Assembly: GCA_029945375.1 (NCBI GenBank)
Contig: CM057062.1
Location: forward strand, 2,309,564-2,373,563
Direction of reading: 5' to 3'
DNA: 64,000 nucleotides
From: Agaricus subrufescens
Taxonomy: Eukaryota > Basidiomycota > Agaricomycetes > Agaricales > Agaricaceae
The notes beneath the pieces are model-generated. The model had not been told where the DNA came from, did no database searches, and worked only from the letters and a program-made list of their open reading frames with translations. Shown piece by piece: positions 56,330 to 64,000 of this stretch. Within the stretch, counting starts at the first letter, position 1. Every line of letters starts with the position of its first letter. Position numbers and translations under genes: made by a program.

Positions 56330-59300
56330 TGACCGATGTCTGTTGCTGGTAAGTTTCTGATCCTTTTATACTTTTCAAGTGCCTCTTTTGCATTTTCCAA
56401 GTCATTTTCAATTTCCCAAGAATCCTCAGTTGGACCATAGCCTTTCCATCTGACTAGGTATTCTGTAGTCATTCTGAGTCGATTGTTGACTCCACGCTTT
56501 CTTCTGATTCGATGATTAATAATAGCTTCTACTTCATATTCTTCTTCTCCTGACACTAGTATTGGTGGCGGTTCTAGATTATGTTTCCCATAAATGTCAT
56601 TCTCTGTGACTGGTGTTAGCAATGACGTGTGAAATCTGTTATGAATTTTCCATCTGTCTGGGAGTTTTAATTCATAGACTACGGGAGAGATCTTTCTTGT
56701 TATGGTGAAGGGACCTTCTCATCGTTGGTTGAGTTTCTTTGACTCATATGGCATGGGTAGATTTCGATTATCTAGCCATACTTTGTCTCCTTCTTTGAAT
56801 GGATTCCATGGTTTATTTTTGCGGTTACTCATAATGAGTCGTGCGCGTTCATGTGCTTCCAATGCTGCTTGTTGAGTCTGTTCTAAGAATAGTGTCTTTT
56901 CTTCGATTGCTGGTGAGTTTGACTCTTCGTGAGATATGAATGCTTTAGGGTTGTATCCCATGATTAATTCATAGGGTGTGTGTGTTCTTCCTGAATGTGG
57001 TTTAGTGTTGTGTACGAATTCTATCATAGATAAGGCTCTTTTCCAGTTGTTTGGATTTTTATAAGTGTAAACTGCGAGATAGAATTCGATTTCTTGATTG
57101 TACCGTTCTGTCGTTCCATCTGTTTGTGGATGATATGCTGTTGAGAATGCTGGTGCTATATTTAGCTTTTCATAAAGTTTCTGCATAGATTTGGCTGCAA
57201 AACGAGGGTCTCTGTCTGAAATAATCTTTTGGGGGGTGCCGTATTTAGAAAATACTTTTTCGATAAGAATTTCAGCTATATCATCAGCTGTAGCTGTTTT
57301 TCGAGTAGCTGTAAGGATTATCCCTTTCGTAAGTCCATGGTCCACTATGGACAATATTGAATCATATGATCCGTCTGGTGGTAGATCCGTGATGAGATCC
57401 ATGGATATTTGTGTAAAGGGTTTAGTTGATCCTGGTCCCGAAATAGGTTGCATGGGTGGTTTGGTAGGATGTCGGTTAATTTTGTACTGTTGACAAACGG
57501 GGCAACCTTTGACATAGTTTTGGACGTAAGTTCCCATTCCTGGCCAGTATACTTCTTTAGTGAGTTTTCTCAAGGTTTCTGTTATTCCTGGGTGTCCTGA
57601 TGACTCATGGTCATGTGCATTTATTAAGATTTGCTTCTTGATTGTCGGGTTGTCTGGAATAACTATTCTTCCTTGGTATTTGTAGAAATTGTCTTCCTCG
57701 TTTTCAGTATATCTGTCAGATAATGTGACTAGAGATTTGTCATTGTTAATTTGAGTCATTAATTCTTCTGTCAAGAAGTTAATGAAATTTTCGGGAGGTA
57801 AAGCGGTGACGTTTTCGTTGTCTTTCCCTTCTGGGACTAGGTCTGGTCTTCTGCTGAGTGCATCGGCTAATTTATTTTTGGTTCCTGCTAAGTGTTTTAT
57901 GACATAGTTGAATCGAGTCATGTATAATGTCCATCGGGCTTGGCGGCGATTCAATTGTTGTGGTTCTCTCCATCTAGTAAGATTTTCGTGATCTGACCAA
58001 ATGGTGACTGGGTGATTTGATCCTTCTAAGTAGTGTCTCCATTCTTTTACCGCTCTGATGATTGCTAGGAATTCCTGGTCTGAAACGTGATAGTTTCTTT
58101 CAGCTGCGTTTAATGCTTGGCTGAAATAGGCAACTGGATGTTTATCTCCATTGGTGTCCCTTTGGAGTAGTACTGCTCCGGTTGCGTATGCTGATGAATC
58201 ACATTCGATCTCGAATGGTTTATTTTGATCAGCTATTTGGAGTATTGGTCGTTCAAGGAATTGTAATTTCAGGTTTTCAAATGCTGCTTGTGCGTTTGAA
58301 TTCCATTCGAATTTTGTGGTTTTCTTGGTTAATTGGTATAGGGGTTGTGCAATATGAGCATAATTCTTGATGAATTTGCGATAAAAGTTGCAGAATCCTA
58401 AGAATTGTCTGACATTCTTGACTGTTTTTGGAGTAGGCCAGTCAGAAATTCCATTGAGTTTGGTTGATTCCATCTCGATGGAGTCATGAGTAATGACAAC
58501 TCCGAGATATTCTAGTCGATCTTTCTCGAATTCGCATTTTTCTGTCTTTAGATAGAGTTTGTTTCTTTGGAGTATTTTTAGAACTAGTAGAGTCAATTCA
58601 TGTAATCGTTGTTTTGAATCAGCATGAATCAGTATGTCGTCCATGTAGATTATGACTCCTCCTGAGTCAATGAGGTCCTTATATATGGAGTTCATCATGG
58701 ACTGGAATGTTGCTGGTGAATTGGTCATTCCAAAGAACATAACTGTGGGCTCATAGAACCCTTGCAGTGTTCTGAAGGCAGCTTTCCATTCGTCTCCTTG
58801 ACGTATTCTCACATTGTTGTATCCAAGCCTGACGTCTAGCTTGGTAAAATATTTTGATCCTTTTAATTTGTTCATTATGCTCGAAATGTTAGGAATTGGG
58901 TAAGCATTCTTGATAGTGTTTTGATTTAGATATCGGTAATCTTGGCATGGGCATAAGTCTCCACTCTTCTTTCCTACAAAGAAGAATGATGATGCCATTG
59001 GCGATTCTGAAGGGCGGATATATCCCTTTCGTAGGTTTTCTTCTATAAACTTGCCCAATTCTCTTTCTTCTTTAGGTGTTAGAGCATATATCAGCATGTG
59101 TTTTGGTTTAAATTCCGGTATAAGATCAATTTTGTGATCCCATTCTCGTTGTGGGGGTAATCTTTCTGATTTTTGTTTGTCAAATACTTTGAGAAATCTA
59201 TGATATCTTCTAGGTATGACTTTGAGTGGGTCAGATTCCTTTTTAAAATTAGCACTCTTTGCTAATTGTTGTGATGCATTTGTTTTGTAGTTGATCTCTT

Positions 59301-59770
59301 GGTAGATTCTATTTATAGAATTGATTTTGAGAGCATGTTTCAATGGTATTGGAATATGGTTTTCATCTCTCCACAATAATGATGGTGCCTGCCAATCAAT
59401 ATCTGGGTTGAATTTCTTTAACCACATAATTCCCAAAAATAGTTTATGTTTGCCAAGAGAAACTATTCTTGGTTTGATTATCATTGTCTTGTTATTGATT
59501 GTGATTTTCATTTTAACGTAATGAGAGCATTTTCCCGCAGAGTTTCGTGATCCGTCTGCATTCAATGTATATCGCACTTCTTTTAGTGGATATTTTTGGA
59601 GATGATAGTTGTCAACTAATTGATGATCGACAAAGTTTCCGCTAGCTCCTGAATCTAGTAGAGCTTCAATGTCGTGTCGATCGTTTTTGGTGTGTAGTTT
59701 CGTTGGGACTAAAAGTGTTCATCCTGATGATTTCTGAAGATCAATTTGATCGATTTGATCTTCAGAGGTA
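56326..59770 (-). pseudogene. Element E pol: protease, RT, RNase H, integrase, chromodomain
   Basis: Protease ALLDSGASGNFVDHQ (about 59660). A 952-codon ORF (59577-56719) holds RT with FFVGKKSGDLCPCQDYRYLN and YMDDILIHADS, RNase H (FEIECDSSAYATGAVLLQ, TIWSDHENLTRWREPQQLNR), and integrase with the HHCC site (GHPGIT ... GCPVCQQYKINRH), MDLITDLPPDGSYDSIL, KIISDRDPRFAAK and TDGTTERYNQEIEFYL, so all three catalytic acids are present. After one TGA (56719-56721) come EGPFTITRKISPVVYELKLP and the chromodomain TEYLVRWKGYGPTEDSWEIE. A second TGA is at 59719-59721. Both are single-base changes from CGA or TGG. Confidence 0.92.
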
Positions 59771-59771
59771 A

Positions 59772-61954
59772 TTAAAAATTTTCAGCATATTCATGTGAAA
59801 ATTCATCTAGGATGTCATCTATGTCTTCATCTTCTAGATTGTAGACCATAGCATTTGGGTCTATTGGTGGTTGTGGTGGTTGCTGTGTTTTTCTTCTGGG
59901 ATTTCCTCTAGGTCTTCCATTTCCTGGTTTAGTTGAGTATCTTGGTTTAGGTTTAGATTTTGGAGTGAACTTGTTAGTCTTGTCCATTCTCTTTGAATCT
60001 GAGAGTTTAAGGTAGGCCTTGCGTTCTGGACAGTTTGTGACCCAATGTCCTGTCTTATGACAAAAGAAACATTCTCCGTGTCGTAAGGCCTGTTTCTGTT
60101 CTGGTGTGAAGATTGTATTGACAAAGGATTCGATTGTCTTTCGGTTTGAATTTCTTTGTCTGATGTGATTGGCTTGTTTGTCTTTGTAATCTTCTTCTTC
60201 ACTGTCACTGTAGGATTCTTCGGATCCTGAGGTTTCATCGTCATCTGTGTGGATATCGAGCTCATTGATTGCATAGGTGAGTGCGTCGACGTCCATGTCC
60301 CATTCGCTTCTTTGTCTGACTGGATTGTGATTGTATGGAGCATATCTTGGGTTCTGTCACTTATGTTTGGTTTTGCTGTGGTTTCTTGATGACTTGTAGT
60401 TGTTTGGTAGCTTAGGTTGCTTTCTGTATCTGTTTTTGATGATCTCGATGTCTTCGGCAGCTCTGGCAGCGGTTTTCCAAGCTTGTAAATCTTGGGGTTG
60501 TTGCCTGAGTGCTTCTTCTCTGATTGAATCTTGTAATCCTGCTGCATAGTACGAGCAGAGGATGGTGTCATCTGTAATTCCAGATTGGCTCTTGAGGACT
60601 GAGAATTTGCTGTTGTATGATTGGATGTCCATTCCATGTGTCTGTCTGATAGCTCTGAGTTGCCTTTCGAGGTCTTGTTTTCTCTGGATTGGAGCGAACA
60701 CTTGTTCCATTGCTGATTTGAAATCTGCATAGGTTCCTGGGTTTGCTTGGTTTGTTTTGAACTGGTCTTGTTTCCAATCTGCTGCTGATCCTTTGAGTAA
60801 TCCGAGTATGAAAAAGATTTTTGTCCTGTTGTCTGTGATGTTGAGGGATTCGAAGTAGATGTCACATTTTTCAATCCATGTATTGTAATGCTTTGGGTCT
60901 CCATAGTAGACTTGGGGTTTTTTGAACTTGATTGTTGCCATTGGTTGTCTTGGTGGGGTTGGTGTTCTTGGTGGTGATCTTGGTGGGCTTGGTGTTCCTG
61001 GTGGTGATCTTCTTGGGGGTGTTGGTGGTCTGGACAGACTTGGCATTCTTGGTGGTGAATTAGGTTGTGTTGGGGGTTGTGGTGGTGTTGGTGTTCTTGA
61101 GTGACTACGGCTCCTGGTGTGTAGTATTGTTTTCTGAGTTCCTGTGTTTGTTGGGCTAATTTGTTGAGATTGTTTTCCTTTATTAGAGCTTCTTTGTTGT
61201 GGAGTTTCTCCAAGTGTTGAATAATTTTTGGGTAGTCCTGATCCCGAACTTGAAAGAAATCCTTCGTAAAGTTTGTTAGTCCTGATAAGTTTTCGCTTAA
61301 TTTCTTGATCCGCTTCTGAGGGGTATTCCTCGCTTCTATTAATTTGTCTGATAACGGCAAGCTGATGTTCTTGTTTGACTGCCTTTTGGTCAATGCACTG
61401 ATATCTCTTTCCGTCTGATTCTTTGATATAGTACCAGACACTTTTTGCGGTGCTGAAGTAGACAGTTGTTTGGAGATTAGTGCTGAAGAACTGGATGGGG
61501 TTTGGTTGTTCCGTGATGATGTCACTTTGATTTTAATTGTCTTTGATGTGGGTGTATTGATTTCGACTGAATTGGTAACTTCTGATTCAGTTGTGGTAAT
61601 TTTAGTTTTTACGTTTATTCCGTCTATGGTGCCTAAGTTATATTTGTTAGTTGATATATATTTATACCCTTCAGCTGGTGAGATTTGATTCTCGTCTCCC
61701 GCTGGCAATTTATCCTTTCCCTTTATAAAGGCGGATTTAAGTCTTTTCAGACAAGTTGTACTAGACAGTTTATAGTCTTTCTCTGGACTTCTGATCGTTC
61801 CTTCCACAGTACTAGATCCATTTATAGTCGTTCCAAACTCTGTACTGGACTTCGTGACTTCGTCAGTACCAATTCCGGTAACCTGAGATTCACTAGGATT
61901 CTCTAGCCTCTTCAGGCCTCCTACAGTTGTGTTATGTGACCTGCTAGACTTCAA
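59772..61954 (-). pseudogene. Element E gag
   Basis: The start at 61954 (MKSSRSHNTTVGGLKRLENP) is followed by a Ser/Thr-rich N-terminal region with SGLTNFTKDFFQVRDQDYPK. Near 61130 the frame moves by one base at an A-rich AGAAAACAA, into TPTPPQPPTQPNSPP and the capsid region VYYGDPKHYNTWIEKCDIYF, LGLLKGSAADWKQDQF, RQLRAIRQTHGMDIQSYNSK. A TGA at 60357-60359 interrupts the frame, which continues to MDVDALTYAINELDIHTDDD, the zinc knuckle CFFCHKTGHWVTNC and a stop at 59772. The second half of the long frame-1 ORF (to 59861) is a shadow of this. Confidence 0.85.
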
Positions 61955-62215
61955 TTACAGTCTGCAGTCAGTACAACAACTGTCCCGTATATTTTATAAG
62001 CGCAACCTCGCTTAGCTGGTAGGCTCAGCCTCAACTATTTCCCTAGTTGGCAGGTGCCGTCAATCTCCCGGTAATAATAACACAAATAGTTTTTGGACAG
62101 CTTTGTGCTTTTATTACGACCCCTAAAATTGACGATCGCTAGCATTTGTTTAGGGTTTTATGGGGCAGCAAACGGTTTCGTCTCCAAGCAACGGAGAAGG
62201 AACGTTTCTACTTAA

Positions 62216-62753
62216 TGTTATAGTGACCCCGGCCCGGTCCTAAGCTGGGGCGATACGTCACTACCGATAACACAGTTACTGATAGAGCGTATCAAAGGAG
62301 CCTTCTCGGTTGAATGGAGATTCAACTTCAAAGGTAATAATACTGAGACGATTATACAAGCAAGAGAGGGAGCTTAGCAATTAAGACTTATAGGTTCTAG
62401 AGCTTTTAGATAAAGGCTTAGTATTAGTCTCCACCTAACCAAGTAGAAACGTTGTTTCTACATGGTTGAGTTGAGGGGTTTATATACTACAGCGAGTATC
62501 TACTTATGTAATACTAATAGGAGTCATATCCAGTCATAACTAGTCATAATAAGTCATATCAAGTCATAACTAATCATAATGAGTTGTATCAAGTCATATA
62601 AGTCCTCCAAGTCAGTATAAGTCAGAACGACTCTTCCGACTCTTGACTTTGCTGACTAAGAAATATTACGTAAGAAAAGAGAAACAATATTCGATACAAT
62701 TACATCAGCAAAGGTAGGCATATTAGATAAGAAAAGAAATTGAAATCATAACA
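62216..62753 (-). repeat. 5' LTR of element E
   Basis: 538 bp, nearly identical to the 3' LTR. The untranslated leader 61955-62215 lies between it and gag. Confidence 0.92.
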
Positions 62754-63536
62754 TACAATACACAATAAAAAACTGAGACAAAATAAACAAATATGAAACA
62801 AGTAACCAAGTCCATATCCAGTGCTGAATGGGTATAGCCTCCTCGACTCTTCTTTCTCCACCAATCAACAGTCTCGACTATTCAGTCTCCTTGACTGAAC
62901 ATTGCACTTGTCTAATCTTCCACTCCTCATTGGCTAACGAGCTTCTAACCCTAGACCCTAGTCTAGAAACCCTTGAGACCCATCCCCCACTGATCAATCT
63001 GTTGATAAGATGTCCTCAATTAGACTAAGTTTCTATCTTGCCTTTAGTTGCTTTGAGATTATCACTATTGCTGCCTGATCCAGAGTCTTGACTGACAATT
63101 CCAACAGTCTCACTTCAGTTTATTCAGTCTCAACATGTGTGATTCACCTATTTCCTAGCCCTTTCCCATTAGGCAGGTAGTAGTTATAGATTCAGTCTAG
63201 CATAAGGTCTGCTAAAGGAACTGTGCTCCGCTAAGTCCTCGAGCCATCCCATAGCCAGTCTCGATGATAATTCCCAATAAAGTTTCCCTAGACTCAGTCT
63301 TGAGACTTCCATTTTAAAGTCCTCAAACACAATTATATTTCCCCTAACTGTACAGTTTTCCTGTTAGGAATTGCAGATGCAATCTCAACTGATCCCTAGT
63401 TTGACTTGTCTTCACACATGCCCTTGACCAATCTTATCTCTAACAGGGTGACCAATTGTTCATTCTCAAGCCTAATACGTACACCTAGCCACATTAAATG
63501 TATATTTTCATGTGTAAAATGGCTGGGGCTGTAACA

Positions 63537-64000
63537 ATGTTGCTCCAACTTTTCATACTGGAATGTTCCAACACTCCTAGATGATACAACCCACCAGTCT
63601 CTTTCAAATCTGTTTCCCTAGCATATCTATTTGTTGCCTTCAAGTTTCTTGTAGCAATAACCTGGCTTGCCCTTAGTCTAGCTCTGCCCCATGAGCTTCT
63701 TGTCTCCCATGAAACATCATCATAATATATCCATCAAATCTCCTTTGTGACAATCTCAGATAGTGCTTTTGAACAGGCAGTTTGTCTTGGTGAGAAGGCT
63801 TCTTTGTTGGTTCTTTGGCCATGTCTTCATATGATAAACAATGTGACCAACATCAAAAATAGCACAACTGTAATAATGACTGGAAACCAATACTAACATC
63901 ATACTGAGTATAGATATATGTGCAGAAGACTTCGACATCCAAGATGCAGAGTGGGATATGGAAGCAAAAGCTCATTATAGCCTGAATGCTCTCAGCTCTA
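63537..64000. other. Right edge, nothing recognised
   Basis: AT-rich, no ORF above 60 codons and no repeat match within the window. Confidence 0.4.

Larger units (their letters stand above)
54251..62753 (-). mobile_element. Ty3/Gypsy chromodomain element E, full length and young
   Basis: 538-bp LTRs at 54251-54788 (3') and 62216-62753 (5') that differ at one position seen by eye (54265 T, 62230 C). TSD TACAA at 54246-54250 and 62754-62758. Order on the minus strand: gag (61954-59772), protease-RT-RNase H-integrase-chromodomain (about 59770-56326), then ORF3 (56329-54825). Only one frameshift and three in-frame TGA codons interrupt it. It lies in the inverted D LTR and is the most recent large insertion in the window. 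Confidence 0.95.
52899..63536 (-). mobile_element. Inverted element-D LTR copy carrying F, a MITE and E
   Basis: Starts TGAAGAGACTAGATTGG and ends GGCTGGGGCTGTAACA, the reverse complement of the D LTR, collinear with 47946-49324 once the insertions at 53097-53720, 54030-54151 and 54251-62753 are removed. No internal D region or second LTR is adjacent, so it is probably a solo LTR. No target duplication was found at its borders. It is CpG-poorer than the copy at 47.9 kb. Confidence 0.75.

Noticed and set aside
59861..61110. Second half of the 697-codon ORF of element E as protein
   Set aside because: The capsid and zinc knuckle lie in another frame over the same DNA; this frame has only Gln/His/Ser-rich shadow sequence.
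52899..63536. Target duplication for the inverted D copy
   Set aside because: The bases next to the two ends (CACAT and ATGTT) do not match directly, so the borders rest only on similarity to the other D LTR.

Overview
The window reads as nuclear DNA of a filamentous basidiomycete, most likely an agaricomycete. The genes carry many 45-70 bp GT-AG introns, and the gene set is typical of the group: a NACHT-type NLR, a many-exon microsomal P450, a ZIP metal transporter, a CAP59/CMT1-like GT69 enzyme and an HSF-type regulator. The species cannot be named from the sequence.

Layout. 1-23 kb is mostly genic: an unidentified ORF end (1-456), an uncharacterised minus-strand gene (about 1.05-2.0 kb), an NLR (2088-6329), a truncated reverse-transcriptase element (6474-9255), a decayed glycogen synthase copy (about 10.56-11.64 kb), a P450 (13232-15654), a ZIP transporter (18752-20782) and a GT69 glycosyltransferase (21284-23205). 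23.3-29.9 kb is CpG-poor repeat DNA: TIR elements/MITEs, a Tc1 relic, an inverted-repeat element and a Gypsy gag relic split by a hAT-like insert with a perfect 8-bp target duplication. 30.1-33.5 kb is genic again (coiled-coil gene, HSF-type gene). 33.9-37.7 kb holds repeats and a SUN-domain relic.

37.7-63.5 kb is a nest of LTR retroelements whose borders can be read from target-site duplications: element A (37749-52007, GCTCA) contains element B (40049-46879, CCCCA) and element D (47946-50393, CCGC). A second, inverted D copy (52899-63536) contains solo LTR F (53097-53720, CTTGA), a 122-bp palindromic MITE (54030-54151, TA) and the young full-length element E (54251-62753, TACAA, LTRs almost identical). 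A/B and E are chromodomain Ty3/Gypsy elements, and all carry extra ORFs after pol.

The most unusual feature is inside the NLR gene. Between two normal phase-0 exons (ending 4672, starting 6102) lie 19 tandem units of 72 bp. Nearly every unit is a complete 69-bp intron (GTAAGT ... CAG) followed by exactly three bases. Those three bases are always C/G-N-T, all eight such codons occur, and they vary far more than the introns around them. If spliced as read, this is an array of 19 single-codon microexons encoding a variable peptide in an NLR. Two further arrays of phase-symmetric duplicated small exons lie nearby: 93-nt exons at the NLR N-terminus and 42-nt exons at the 3' end of the HSF locus. 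Splicing was inferred by eye; transcripts would decide it.
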